Assembly: GCF_000724545.1 (NCBI RefSeq) | Contig: NZ_JHBV01000043.1 | Location: 124,001 to 188,000, forward strand | DNA length: 64,000 nt | DNA from: Aureispira sp. CCB-QB1 | GTDB taxonomy: Bacteria > Bacteroidota > Bacteroidia > Chitinophagales > Saprospiraceae | Direction of reading: 5' to 3' | In this document: positions 18,205 through 27,289 of the stretch, in pieces | Position numbering within the stretch: position 1 is the stretch's first letter | Layout of the letters: every line of letters begins with the position of its first letter | Program-made: the position numbers and the translations under genes | Notes under the pieces: model-generated | Database searches by the model: none | What the model was told of the DNA's origin: nothing | What the model saw: the letters and a program-made list of their open reading frames with translations, nothing else

Positions 18205-18263
18205 TAAGAAGAGGTCAGAAAAATAATAACAAAAAATGGGATTATTTTTTTGAACATTACTTA
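18205..18263 (-). repeat. Short (59-bp) family A element lacking its centre
   Basis: Runs from TAAGAAGAGGTCAG to GAACATTACTTA. Its first 45 nt closely match 46044-46088 (shared GGTCAGAAAAA and AAAAAATGGGATTATTTTTT), yet the middle containing the CCACG core is missing. It is thus an internal deletion of the element seen in full at 46038-46219. Confidence 0.75.
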
Positions 18264-18553
18264 ATATATAAATAGTGGATGATTGGTATACTCTAAAATT
18301 TGAATTAGAGATGATGTAGGCATTCCACATCTATACAATTCTAGGTGTAATAATATTTAGTAATTATCGTGAATATACAACATTAGAAGCAGTTGAAAAA
18401 GTAGATCTTAAAATCTTTACAGGAATTTATTCTTAAGAAGTGGCTTATGCTTAAATACAAAGGACAAGAATTAGTTTTCTTACCACATTTAAGATAATTT
18501 TAAGAGAGGTGTTTTTTGCAAATTACTTGCCCTTTTTTTTTTCTGCACGTTTA

Positions 18554-18561
18554 TACCTTTG
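18554..18561 (+). promoter_or_regulatory. Possible -7 element for the first bamA
   Basis: TACCTTTG matches TAnnTTTG 118 nt before the ATG at 18679. The nearest upstream TTG (18527-18529) is 24 nt away, looser than the usual spacing. Confidence 0.35.
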
Positions 18562-18678
18562 AAGCACCAAATACAGCTTCAAATTTCACTTTTAAATTAC
18601 AGTTTCCTTATAAAAAGCACATCCACTTATAAGGTAGTTATTATATTATATAACAATAATTTTATTATAAAAATAATT

Positions 18679-21195
18679 ATGATAAAAAGGACACTCTTTG
18701 CCTCAACTTTAGGGTTGACATTATTATGGACCAATTTATACGCACAAAAAAATAGCCCTTTGGTAGATAGTAATGAGGCAAAAATGCTAGATTATAACCA
18801 CACACAGACCTATGAAATAGGAGGTATTAATGTTAAAGGGGCAATATATACCGATGCAAATGGAATTATAGCCATCACAGGGCTTACTATAGGTGAAACC
18901 ATACGTATACCTAGTGATCAAATCAGCAAGGCAATTAGAAATCTTTGGAAGCAACAACTTTTTGTAGATGTAGCGATCAATATAGAAAAAACAATAGGGG
19001 ATATTGTGTTTTTAGAAATTGAAGTACAAGAATATCCAAGGTTTGCTCGCCATGGGTACAAAGGAATTCCAAAAGGGCAACACGATGATGCAAATGCTGT
19101 TGTTCAACGATATTTGCAAAAAGGGCGAGCAGCAACTCCTGCTATGAAACAAAGTGCTATCAATGCGTTAAAAAAACTTTATATAGAAAAAGGTTTTTTG
19201 GACGTTGCTATTGAGGTGGACGAAACAGAGGACGTCATTCTAAAAAATTCCATTCGATGGATATTTAATATTCAAAAAGGAAAACGTGTACGGATTGCAA
19301 AAATCAACTTTCACGGGGTCAAAAATGCTAAAAAAGGCAAATTGTATCGTTCGATGAAAGAAACAAAACGCAACAACTTCTGGGCGATCTTCAAACCATC
19401 TAAGTTTATTCAAGAAGAATACGAGGTGGATAAAAATAACTTGATAGCTTATTATAATTCTATCGGGCATCGGGATGCTCGTATCCTAAAAGATTCTGTA
19501 TACTTTATTCAGAAGAAAAATAGGAAGGTTTTGCATATTGATATGCAGGTAGAAGAAGGAAATATTTATCGTTTTGGAAGTATAAAATTCAAAGGAAATA
19601 CCATTTACTCCGATCGAATTTTAAAAAACATTATAGGCATCGAAAAAGGAGCCATTTATGACAAAGATTTATTAACGACTCGTCTAGAATTTGACAAAAA
19701 TGGGAGAGACCTAAAAACGCTTTATATGGATAATGGGCACCTGTTTTTTAGAGTTGATCCAATCGAAAAAGGAATTCGAGAAGATTCGATTGATTATGAA
19801 ATTCGTATCGTAGAAGGACCGGTTGCCAAAATTGGTGCGGTTAGAATTATTGGCAATACTAGAACTAGTGAACATGTTATTCGCCGTGAACTGAGAACCT
19901 TGCCAGGAAATAATTTTAGTCGTTCTGATTTGATTCGTTCTCAAAGAGAATTGATGGCATTAAATTATTTTAATCCAGAAACGATGCAGATTAATACCCC
20001 AGTTAATATAGAACGAGGAACCGTAGATATTGAATATGTCTTAGAAGAGAAAATTTCTGACCAAATAGAGTTATCCGCAGGTTGGGGAGGGACGACCGTT
20101 TTTGGAACCGCAGGGATTAAATTGACAAATTTTTCTTTGCGCAAGTTTTTTCAACCCAAAACTTGGAATCCTTTGCCTGCAGGAGATGGTCAAACGCTAT
20201 CGTTTAGAATACAAACCAATGGACCTAGTTATCAATCGTATAATTTCTCTTTTACAGAACCTTGGTTGGGGGGCAAAAAGCCTAATTCTCTAACGTTTTC
20301 TGCTTATTATTCTAACTTTACCAATGGGTACACCGAAGAGAGTTCGGCATTGAGACGTTTGCAGGTAACAGGCGCAACGATAGGGTGGGGAACTCGTTTG
20401 CGTTTTCCAGACGACTTTTTTGTCTATCAGGCAAGCCTGAACTATAAGAAAATGGATTTGTTGCGTTGGGATGACATCAATGTTCCTTCAGGAACGTACC
20501 ACAACTTGAGTTTTAATCAAACTATTTCTAGAAATTCTGTTGACAATCCAATTTTTCCAACAAAAGGCTCCAATATTGCTCTAAGTATGAGTTTTACATT
20601 GCCGTATTCTTTGTTGTCAAACAATAATGAAACCTCAGGGACAAAAGACCGATTGGTCGAGTATCACAAGTGGGATTTTACGACGGAGTGGTATGGAAAA
20701 ATCGCCAAGAATTTTGTTGTGAAAATAGGAGGCAAAATGGGATTCTTGGGCTATTATAATCCAGATTTAGAGGTAACTCCTTTTGATCGGTACGAATTGG
20801 GGGGAAATGGTTTGTCTAATCCTCAAACTGTTCAAGGACGAGATGTGATTTCTATGCGAGGGTACGAATTGGGTGATTTGGCAGCGAATGGCGCTGGTGC
20901 TACAATTTATAATAAGTTTAGTTTAGAGTTTCGCTATCTGATTTCTCCTAATCCAAGTGCTACTATATGGGCTTTGGCGTTTCTAGAAGCAGGAAATGCT
21001 TGGTCGAATGCAAAAGATTACAACCCTTTTGATTTAAAACGATCGGCAGGTTTAGGTTTTCGCATCTTTTTGCCAATGTTTGGTACACTAGGAGTCGATT
21101 ATGGAATTGGTTTTGACAAACCTAATTTGAGTGGCGTGAAAGATTTTACAAAGTATGGAACCTTTAATATAGTGTTGGGAGTCGAACCAAAATAA
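18679..21195 (+). CDS. bamA: Outer membrane protein assembly factor BamA, copy 1
   Basis: This 838-residue outer-membrane protein inserts beta-barrel proteins. After the signal peptide (MIKRTLFASTLGLTLLW) come POTRA-like repeats over roughly residues 45-440, including RRELRTLPGNNFSRSDLIRS, and then a 16-strand-type barrel with the lid-loop motif region YELGGNGLSNPQTVQGRDVI and the ending LGVDYGIGFDKPNLS. It is unusually rich in basic POTRA segments. The ATG at 18679 starts the signal peptide. A close paralogue follows directly. Compared with that copy this one uses more CGA/CGG/AGA arginine codons and fewer CGT, which suggests lower expression. Confidence 0.9.
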   Translation: MIKRTLFASTLGLTLLWTNLYAQKNSPLVDSNEAKMLDYNHTQTYEIGGINVKGAIYTDANGIIAITGLTIGETIRIPSDQISKAIRNLWKQQLFVDVAINIEKTIGDIVFLEIEVQEYPRFARHGYKGIPKGQHDDANAVVQRYLQKGRAATPAMKQSAINALKKLYIEKGFLDVAIEVDETEDVILKNSIRWIFNIQKGKRVRIAKINFHGVKNAKKGKLYRSMKETKRNNFWAIFKPSKFIQEEYEVDKNNLIAYYNSIGHRDARILKDSVYFIQKKNRKVLHIDMQVEEGNIYRFGSIKFKGNTIYSDRILKNIIGIEKGAIYDKDLLTTRLEFDKNGRDLKTLYMDNGHLFFRVDPIEKGIREDSIDYEIRIVEGPVAKIGAVRIIGNTRTSEHVIRRELRTLPGNNFSRSDLIRSQRELMALNYFNPETMQINTPVNIERGTVDIEYVLEEKISDQIELSAGWGGTTVFGTAGIKLTNFSLRKFFQPKTWNPLPAGDGQTLSFRIQTNGPSYQSYNFSFTEPWLGGKKPNSLTFSAYYSNFTNGYTEESSALRRLQVTGATIGWGTRLRFPDDFFVYQASLNYKKMDLLRWDDINVPSGTYHNLSFNQTISRNSVDNPIFPTKGSNIALSMSFTLPYSLLSNNNETSGTKDRLVEYHKWDFTTEWYGKIAKNFVVKIGGKMGFLGYYNPDLEVTPFDRYELGGNGLSNPQTVQGRDVISMRGYELGDLAANGAGATIYNKFSLEFRYLISPNPSATIWALAFLEAGNAWSNAKDYNPFDLKRSAGLGFRIFLPMFGTLGVDYGIGFDKPNLSGVKDFTKYGTFNIVLGVEPK

Positions 21196-21648
21196 TTTTA
21201 AACAATATTAGACGATTACGAATGAAATGGTATGCCTACAAAAACATCTTGCTTTCTCACCTATACAACTCTATTCGTGATAATGTCTATTCTTAACTGG
21301 ATTAAAATCAAAAATAACTGACCTCTTTTTTGCGATTTTAATAGATATATTTTCTTATTGCTATTAGATTACCTTACTTTTGTGCAAAAATTATCGTTTA
21401 TAGGTTTGAGTAAAATTTATAGATAAGATATTACAGTAATCAGACGTTTAAGAATAGTAATTGTATGGTCTTTGTACCATATTGTTGCACGACAAAATTA
21501 GTTTGATAAATGTAGCCACAATAAAATGGACTTTTTAATGGCATCTAAATATAACTAAACAATCCAAAAAATAATGATTGTTTATGATTGGGTGTGACAT
21601 TGAGAGCCACAATGCTGGTTTAAAATTGTTATTATTATAAAAAATATT
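21196..21648. other. Spacer between the two bamA genes
   Basis: A 453-nt AT-rich gap without a gene. It contains a TAnnTTTG match at 21375-21382 and a partial resemblance to the family A end near 21318 (CTGACCTCTTTTTT). The second bamA therefore probably has its own promoter. Confidence 0.55.
21375..21382 (+). promoter_or_regulatory. Possible -7 element for the second bamA
   Basis: TACTTTTG matches TAnnTTTG. No TTG lies at the usual spacing upstream, so support is weak. It would leave a long leader before the ATG at 21649. Confidence 0.3.
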
Positions 21649-24201
21649 ATGATTCAGAGGTTATTTAGTGTAGTATGCGCTGTGTTGTTGTTATCGAACC
21701 AAAGTACTTGGGCACAAGCGACAGAAGAAAAATTAGATTCGTTAGAACCTGCACCATTGATTGATTATAGCGAACCACAAACTTATGAGATTGGTGGGAT
21801 AGAGGTTGTAGGAGCAAATTATACAGATGCCAATGGAATCATTGCTTTATCTGGATTAACAGTAGGCAAAACAATTCGTATTCCTAGTGATCAGATTTCT
21901 AAAGCGATCCGAAAACTATGGAAACAAGGGTTGTTTGTAGATGTTAATATTAACATTCAAAAGAAAATTGGAGATATTGTATTCTTAGAAATCAAAGTAA
22001 AAGAATATCCACGTTTTGCTCGTCATGGATACAAAGGTATTCCGAAAGGTCAGCATGATGATGCTAATGCAGCTACAAAGCGTTATCTTCAAAAAGGTCG
22101 TGCGGCAACTCCTGCTATGAAACTGCACGCTGTACAAGCCTTAAAAGAAATCTATATCGAAAAAGGATTTTTAGACGTAGAAATAGAAGTGATTGAAGAA
22201 GAAGATAAAATTCTTAAAAATTCGGTTCGTTGGGTTTTCAATATCAAGAAAGGAAAGCGTGTTCGTATTGCCAATATCAATTTTCATGGTGTTGAAAAGA
22301 TGAAAAAGGGAAAGCTTTATCGCTCTATGAAAGAAACCAAACGCAATAATATTTGGGCTATCTTCAAACCTTCTAAGTTTATTCAAAAAGAATACGAACA
22401 AGACAAAAAAAATATTATTGCTGCTTATAATAACCTAGGACATAGAGATGCTGTTATCACAAAAGATTCTGTTTATCTAGTTCAAAAAGGGAAGCGCAAA
22501 GTCATGAATATTGATATTCATATTGACGAAGGAGCAACTTATGTTTTTGGTGATATTGTATTTAGAGGAAATACAACCTACTCTGATCGTATCTTAGATA
22601 ATATTTTAGGTATCAAAAAAGGAGATGTGTACAATGAAGAGCTGATTCAAACTCGTTTGAAGTTTGATCGTAACGGTCGAGATATTAGTACGCTTTATAT
22701 GGACAATGGATACCTGTTTTTTGATGCAACGCCTATCGAAAAAGGTGTTCGAGAAGATTCCGTAGATTTAGAAATTCGTATTTCAGAGGGACCAATTGCT
22801 ATTATTGCCAATGTGATTATAAAAGGAAATGATCGTACACACGAGCATGTTATCCGTCGCGAGTTAAGAACGTTGCCAGGCAATAAATTTAGCCGTTCTG
22901 ATATTATTCGTTCTCAACGAGAGCTAACAGCTTTGAACTATTTTAATCCAGAGAATATTCAAATCAATACGCCTGTCAATCCTCAACGAGGAACGGTAGA
23001 TATTGAATATATCGTCGAGGAACGTCCATCGGATCAGTTAGAATTGTCTGCTGGATGGGGTGGTGTTGGTCGTGGAGTTATTGGTACACTTGGGGTTACG
23101 TTCAATAATTTTTCTTTGAGAAATTTATTAAAACCAGAAGCTTGGAATCCTTTGCCACAAGGTGATGGTCAACGATTGTCTTTGCGTGTTCAGACAAACG
23201 GTCGTTTTTATCAGTCGTACAACTTCTCTTTCACAGAACCATGGTTGGGAGGCAAGAAACCAAATGCCTTTACAATTTCTGCTTATCATACGAATTTTAA
23301 CAATGGATTTAGTCAAGAAAGTTCTGCATTCCAACGCTTGCAAATTACGGGAGCTTCTATTGGTTTAGGAACTCGTTTGCGTTTTCCTGATGATTTCTTT
23401 GTGTATCAAATTAGTTTGAATTATCAGAACATGGATTTGTTGCGTCGTTATGATTTTGAAATTCCAACAGGATCATTCCACAACTTGAGTTTGAGCCAAA
23501 CTATTTCAAGAAACTCTATCGACAATCCAATTTTCCCTCAGAAAGGCTCTAATATTTCATTGACCTTGAAATTGACAATTCCATACTCTTTGTTTGATAA
23601 TAAATCGGCTTCGGATTATGCGTTGATGGATCCTGCAAAGAAATTTGAATTGTTGGAATACCACAAATGGGATTTCTTGGCAGAGTGGTACGGAAAGATC
23701 GTGAAAAACTTTGTAGTAAAAGTTGGTGTTAAAATGGGATTCTTAGGCTTCTACAATCCAAACGTTGGTTTGTCACCATTTGAGCGTTATGAGTTAGGAG
23801 GAGATGGAATTTCTAATTTCCAAGGATTGCAAGGAAAAGATATCATTTCTTTGAGAGGATATCGTGATCCTGTAACGGATGTTTCTGCTGCTAATGCACA
23901 AGGGGCAGCTATTTATAATAAAATTACAATGGAATTGCGTTACTTGATTTCTCCAAATCCAAGTGCTACTATTTGGGTGTTAGCATTTGCAGAAGCAGGA
24001 AACGCTTGGTCAAAATTTGAAGATTATAACCCATTCCAATTAAAACGTTCAGTAGGAGCTGGGGTACGTGTGTTCTTGCCAATGTTTGGAACACTTGGAT
24101 TTGACTACGGAATAGGTTTTGATAAGCCACATTTGAACGGAAGTACTAAAGTAACTGACTATGGAGCCTTTAATATTGTCCTTGGGTTTGAACCTAAATA
24201 A
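21649..24201 (+). CDS. bamA: Outer membrane protein assembly factor BamA, copy 2
   Basis: This 850-residue paralogue of the preceding gene has a signal peptide (MIQRLFSVVCAVLLLSNQ), the same POTRA series and the same barrel (YELGGDGISNFQGLQGKDII; LGFDYGIGFDKPHL). Long blocks are nearly identical to copy 1, for example ARHGYKGIPKGQHDDANA and SMKETKRNN, so the pair arose by tandem duplication. Arginine is written almost entirely as CGT in many stretches (CGTTATCTT, GGTCGTGCG) where copy 1 has CGA or CGG. This suggests copy 2 is the highly expressed, principal BamA. A strong terminator follows. Confidence 0.92.
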   Translation: MIQRLFSVVCAVLLLSNQSTWAQATEEKLDSLEPAPLIDYSEPQTYEIGGIEVVGANYTDANGIIALSGLTVGKTIRIPSDQISKAIRKLWKQGLFVDVNINIQKKIGDIVFLEIKVKEYPRFARHGYKGIPKGQHDDANAATKRYLQKGRAATPAMKLHAVQALKEIYIEKGFLDVEIEVIEEEDKILKNSVRWVFNIKKGKRVRIANINFHGVEKMKKGKLYRSMKETKRNNIWAIFKPSKFIQKEYEQDKKNIIAAYNNLGHRDAVITKDSVYLVQKGKRKVMNIDIHIDEGATYVFGDIVFRGNTTYSDRILDNILGIKKGDVYNEELIQTRLKFDRNGRDISTLYMDNGYLFFDATPIEKGVREDSVDLEIRISEGPIAIIANVIIKGNDRTHEHVIRRELRTLPGNKFSRSDIIRSQRELTALNYFNPENIQINTPVNPQRGTVDIEYIVEERPSDQLELSAGWGGVGRGVIGTLGVTFNNFSLRNLLKPEAWNPLPQGDGQRLSLRVQTNGRFYQSYNFSFTEPWLGGKKPNAFTISAYHTNFNNGFSQESSAFQRLQITGASIGLGTRLRFPDDFFVYQISLNYQNMDLLRRYDFEIPTGSFHNLSLSQTISRNSIDNPIFPQKGSNISLTLKLTIPYSLFDNKSASDYALMDPAKKFELLEYHKWDFLAEWYGKIVKNFVVKVGVKMGFLGFYNPNVGLSPFERYELGGDGISNFQGLQGKDIISLRGYRDPVTDVSAANAQGAAIYNKITMELRYLISPNPSATIWVLAFAEAGNAWSKFEDYNPFQLKRSVGAGVRVFLPMFGTLGFDYGIGFDKPHLNGSTKVTDYGAFNIVLGFEPK

Positions 24202-24253
24202 GCGTTTTACTGTTACTAAAATAGTAAAGCCGTATTCATAATAAATTATAGTT

Positions 24254-24292
24254 AAGAGCCGAATTGTGAGTACCCACAATTCGGCTCTTTAT
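24254..24292 (+). terminator. Rho-independent terminator after the second bamA
   Basis: A perfect 15-bp stem (24254-24268 AAGAGCCGAATTGTG, 24275-24289 complement) with a 6-nt loop, followed by TTATAT. One of the strongest hairpins in the window. Confidence 0.88.
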
Positions 24293-24475
24293 ATGAAGTA
24301 TTGGGGCGTTTAGAATCAAAAAATGCCCAAGAACGACTGATTTAACGACTTTTTTTGATAAAAGGACAATATTTAATTGAATATGTTGTTGTAAAAAGTT
24401 AAAGTTTTTTAACTTTATTCTAGTAAAAGAAACACAAGGGACTATTTCCCTATTTTTATAATAAAACGAATCGTA

Positions 24476-25072
24476 TTGGCTAAAAAATTTAATAGAAGAA
24501 ACACCTATAACAAGGGGAATCAACCGAGTCATCGCATTAATGGATTTATCAAAGTACCTGAAGTGCGCTTGGTTGGAAATAATTTTAAAGAAATCAGCAA
24601 AGTAGCAGGAAAAGACTTAGAACCAGGTGTCTATCCAACTTCAAAAGCACTGGAATACGCTACTAAATTGGAAATGGATTTGGTCGAAATCTCTCCAAAA
24701 GCTTCTCCTCCTGTTTGTAAGATTATTGAATACAAGAAATTCTTGTATGAAAAGAAGAAAAAAGAAAAAGAGCTTAAATCTAAACAGGTAAAAGTAGTCG
24801 TTAAAGAAATTCGCTTTGGTCCGAACACAGATGACCACGATTTTGAATTTAAATTGAAGCATGCTAAAAAATTCTTAGAGCAAGGTGCTAAGGTGAAAGC
24901 TTATGTTCAATTTAAAGGACGTACTATTGTGTTTAAAGATAGAGGAAGAGATCTTTTGAAAAGATTTTTGAAGGAACTAGAAGGTATTGGCTTCCCTGAT
25001 TATCCACCTAAAATGGAAGATAGAAGAATGCATTGTACCTTGGCCCCTAAGAAGATGGGTAAGTCTAAATAA
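24476..25072 (+). CDS. infC: Translation initiation factor IF-3 (TTG start)
   Basis: This 198-residue protein binds the 30S subunit and polices start-codon choice. The N-terminal domain opens with NGFIKVPEVRLVGNN and ends by VEISPKASPPVCKIIEYKK; the C-terminal domain includes KEIRFGPNTDDHDFEFKLKH and VKAYVQFKGRTIVF. The first ATG-encoded methionine lies well inside the conserved domain, so a non-ATG start is needed. TTG at 24476 (MAKKFNRRN) fits. A rare start is common for infC because IF-3 represses its own translation from such codons. The usual partners rpmI and rplT do not follow: the next 240 nt hold no gene and a bactofilin comes next. Confidence 0.95.
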   Translation: MAKKFNRRNTYNKGNQPSHRINGFIKVPEVRLVGNNFKEISKVAGKDLEPGVYPTSKALEYATKLEMDLVEISPKASPPVCKIIEYKKFLYEKKKKEKELKSKQVKVVVKEIRFGPNTDDHDFEFKLKHAKKFLEQGAKVKAYVQFKGRTIVFKDRGRDLLKRFLKELEGIGFPDYPPKMEDRRMHCTLAPKKMGKSK

Positions 25073-25124
25073 AACTTAACATTTTATTAGGAGCAAACTT
25101 CAGTAAAAGCCTCTTAATATTTCT

Positions 25125-25132
25125 TATCTTTG
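25125..25132 (+). promoter_or_regulatory. Possible -7 element for the bactofilin operon
   Basis: TATCTTTG matches TAnnTTTG, about 190 nt before the bactofilin ATG. A 9-bp hairpin (CCTGTCTTT at 25142, AAAGACAGG at 25157) lies just downstream, in the expected leader. Confidence 0.4.
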
Positions 25133-25314
25133 CCCCAAAATCCTGTCTTTGTTCAAAAAGACAGGGTAACTATAACTTAGTGTGCCTTATTGTATACAAA
25201 TTTTTAAAGGCAAGCTTGGAATTTGCGTATAGCGTGTCGTTGAGACCAACTCGCAAATGAAATGGTTGTTTTTGAAAGGTTACATTGATAAAAATTTAGT
25301 ATAATTATAATTTC

Positions 25315-25758
25315 ATGTTTGGAGCAAAAAAAGAAAATAATTTACCTAAAGGAAAAGGAGCTTCTTCATCTGCCCACAATAGCTTGGTATTTGGTACGGT
25401 CATTACAGGAAATCTTAAATCAAAAACAGATATAAGAATTGATGGCAAACTAGAAGGCAATTTGGAAAGTGAAGCTAAAGTTGTTGTTGGAAAAAATGCT
25501 TTAATTGTTGGCAATATTGTCTGCGAAAGCATTTTAATTGAAGGTAGAATAGAAGGTAATATTACCGCCAGAGGTTGTTTGCACATTCAAAGTGCTGGAA
25601 CGGTATTCGGTGATTTAAGAACCAATAAGTTAATTATTGAGGACGGAGCTGTGTTTGACGGTGCTTCTATTATGAAAAAAACTTCTTCAACACAAACTAA
25701 AAATGGACAAGAAGGATCCTCATCTAACAAAAAGCAAAACGTCCAAAAAGCAAGTTAA
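25315..25758 (+). CDS. Bactofilin, polymer-forming cytoskeletal protein
   Basis: This 147-residue protein has the DUF583 bactofilin core at about residues 22-118: short hydrophobic beta-helix rungs (VITGNLKSKTDIRIDGKLEG, VVVGKNALIVGNIVCESILI, EGRIEGNITARGCLHIQSAG) with a GxI/GxL periodicity. Flanking regions are charged and unstructured, as is typical. Bactofilins polymerise on the cytoplasmic face of the membrane and shape the cell or position envelope machinery. Its last 56 nt overlap the start of atpZ in another frame, so the two are translationally coupled. Confidence 0.93.
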   Translation: MFGAKKENNLPKGKGASSSAHNSLVFGTVITGNLKSKTDIRIDGKLEGNLESEAKVVVGKNALIVGNIVCESILIEGRIEGNITARGCLHIQSAGTVFGDLRTNKLIIEDGAVFDGASIMKKTSSTQTKNGQEGSSSNKKQNVQKAS

Positions 25759-25945
25759 TTTCCTAAAGTATACCAGTATGGCTACTCAAATGGGAGTAAC
25801 CATTGGTTTGTTTATTTTTGTAGGATTAAAACTAGATGCTTGGTTGGAAACCAAAGTGCTTTTTGTGCTAATAGGTTCTCTTTTAGGGGTTGGACTATCT
25901 CTATATTATTTTATCAAACAAGCAATTTCAGATAATGAATCGTAG
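25703..25945 (+). CDS. AtpZ/AtpI family protein
   Basis: This 80-residue protein has a charged N-terminus and two membrane helices (about residues 26-48 and 52-75) with the family pattern MATQMGVTIGLFIFVGLKLD. AtpZ/AtpI proteins help assemble the F-type ATP synthase c-ring or transport Mg2+/Ca2+. Here the gene starts inside the bactofilin gene and is followed by a 4-TM protein. The F1Fo genes themselves are not in the window, so the operon is either incomplete here or split. Confidence 0.85.
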   Translation: MDKKDPHLTKSKTSKKQVNFLKYTSMATQMGVTIGLFIFVGLKLDAWLETKVLFVLIGSLLGVGLSLYYFIKQAISDNES

Positions 25946-25990
25946 TTTCTAAATTGGTAGAAACAAAACGATTTTTAATACAAAAGGAGA

Positions 25991-26368
25991 ATGGCTCCCA
26001 AAAAATTTTATATACAGCTTACAATCATATCTATTGTTGTCGCTTTATTATTGGTGTTGCTAGACTCATCTAACTTAATAAGCTCTCATCTATCTTTATC
26101 ATGGATAAGTTGGGGCTTCTTTATTTTATTCTCTATAGGTTTGTTTTATGCTTCTTCCAAAACTGCAAAAAGCGAAAACAAAAATCTATTTGGGCAAATA
26201 TTCTTGCTGTCTATCTTTTTTAAAATGCTTTTTTGTGCCACTTTGTTAATTGTTTATATGTTGGTAACAGCACCTAAAACAGCTTATTTTGCCTTACCTT
26301 TTTTATTTGTCTACTTAGTTTATACAGTATACGAAGTCTATTTTGTAACTAAATTAGCAAAAACATAA
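25991..26368 (+). CDS. Small four-helix membrane protein
   Basis: This 125-residue protein has four hydrophobic segments (about residues 8-25, 38-53, 66-88 and 98-118) and almost no soluble domain. In Bacteroidota, small proteins of this kind are found next to atpZ before atpB, so a role in ATP synthase assembly is possible but not shown. I recognise no family motif. It is 45 nt after atpZ and 6 nt before the biotin carrier gene, clearly one transcription unit. Confidence 0.65.
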   Translation: MAPKKFYIQLTIISIVVALLLVLLDSSNLISSHLSLSWISWGFFILFSIGLFYASSKTAKSENKNLFGQIFLLSIFFKMLFCATLLIVYMLVTAPKTAYFALPFLFVYLVYTVYEVYFVTKLAKT

Positions 26369-26374
26369 CGTTTT

Positions 26375-26848
26375 ATGTACGAATCTAATGTTAATGAGAA
26401 TTATAAATCAATGATAGATCCCAATAGTTTGAACTGGGATTTATTGGAAATAAAAGATGGGAGATTTCATATCTTACAAGACAACCAGTCTTTTGATGCG
26501 ACGGTCTTGGAGGCGGATTATGAAACAAAAACATTTCGGATTAAAATTAATAGAAATGTTTATAATGTAACACTGAAAGATAAATTTGATCTCTTGGTAG
26601 AAAAATTAGGGTTCTCCAATATGACAGCTCAAAAAGTAAACCACATCAAAGCTCCAATGCCTGGGTTGGTTTTGGATGTTTTGGTACAGGTAGGAGATAC
26701 GGTGGCTAAAGGAGATTCTGTCCTTATATTGGAGGCTATGAAAATGGAGAATATTATAAAAGCAGATGGCGATGCTGTGGTCAAAAGCATTGAAATTGGA
26801 AAAGGAACACCTGTGGAAAAAAATCAAATTTTAGTAGAATTTGAGTAA
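26375..26848 (+). CDS. Biotin/lipoyl attachment domain protein (carboxylase carrier subunit)
   Basis: This 157-residue protein ends in a classical biotinyl domain with EAMKMEN (attachment at the central lysine) preceded by KAPMPGLVLDVLVQVGDTV. The N-terminal half (about residues 20-80) resembles the oligomerisation region found in carriers of acyl-CoA carboxylases or oxaloacetate decarboxylase. In Bacteroidota such a free-standing carrier usually serves propionyl- or acetyl-CoA carboxylase; no carboxylase subunit is nearby. It ends the bactofilin-atpZ operon at a strong terminator. Confidence 0.85.
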   Translation: MYESNVNENYKSMIDPNSLNWDLLEIKDGRFHILQDNQSFDATVLEADYETKTFRIKINRNVYNVTLKDKFDLLVEKLGFSNMTAQKVNHIKAPMPGLVLDVLVQVGDTVAKGDSVLILEAMKMENIIKADGDAVVKSIEIGKGTPVEKNQILVEFE

Positions 26849-27289
26849 TTAGAAGCAACAAAAATACTATTAAGTCAGATAAAAAACGGCTATTAGAAAT
26901 GTGATTTTCTAGTAGCCGTTTTTATTTAGACTAGTTGAAATGATAAAACTGCTATGCAACAAAAGAAGTACTTGCCTACCGAAAAAAACTTCTAAATACG
27001 TTTGAGAGAAAAATGAGTTGCCTAGATAATAGTTATCTGATAAAGGGTAATTGTCTAAAGGTAAGATCGTTTAAATGTAGTTTTAAAATAGCATGAATTT
27101 TTTTTTAATACTTTGATTATTATTGATTTATGGTTTTGTTTTTGCGTTTTATTATGAGGTAATTATTCTTTTTTTATCCGTTTTCTGTTCTGATTTCGGC
27201 AAATGAAAAACGTATCCTTTGTTGAGGAAATCTTACTTTTATTTCACCCCCACCTCATTTTCGAAATTTATTACAAATAAAACTTAATT
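26849..27289. other. Spacer with terminator and protease leader
   Basis: It contains the terminator at 26882-26923 and, from about 27167, a leader resembling that of the second protease gene (29847-29969). No gene was found in between. Confidence 0.6.
26882..26927 (+). terminator. Rho-independent terminator after the biotin carrier gene
   Basis: An 18-bp hairpin (26882-26899 against 26906-26923, one G-T pair) with ACGGCTA in the base and a T-rich end (TTTTTATTT). Confidence 0.88.

Larger units (their letters stand above)
18153..18678. other. Spacer upstream of bamA with a short family A repeat
   Basis: The 526-nt divergent gap holds a 59-bp family A derivative (18205-18263) and a promoter-like element at 18554. 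The rest is AT-rich with no recognisable gene. An open frame from a TTG at 18559 runs in phase into bamA but overlaps the promoter-like element and is not taken as the start. Confidence 0.65.

Noticed and set aside
18559-18678. Longer start for the first bamA
   Set aside because: It would begin at a TTG inside a promoter-like TACCTTTG, and the signal peptide starts at 18679.
25073-25314. Possible rpmI (L35) after infC
   Set aside because: All frames were read for a short basic protein; none is open over about 60 codons.
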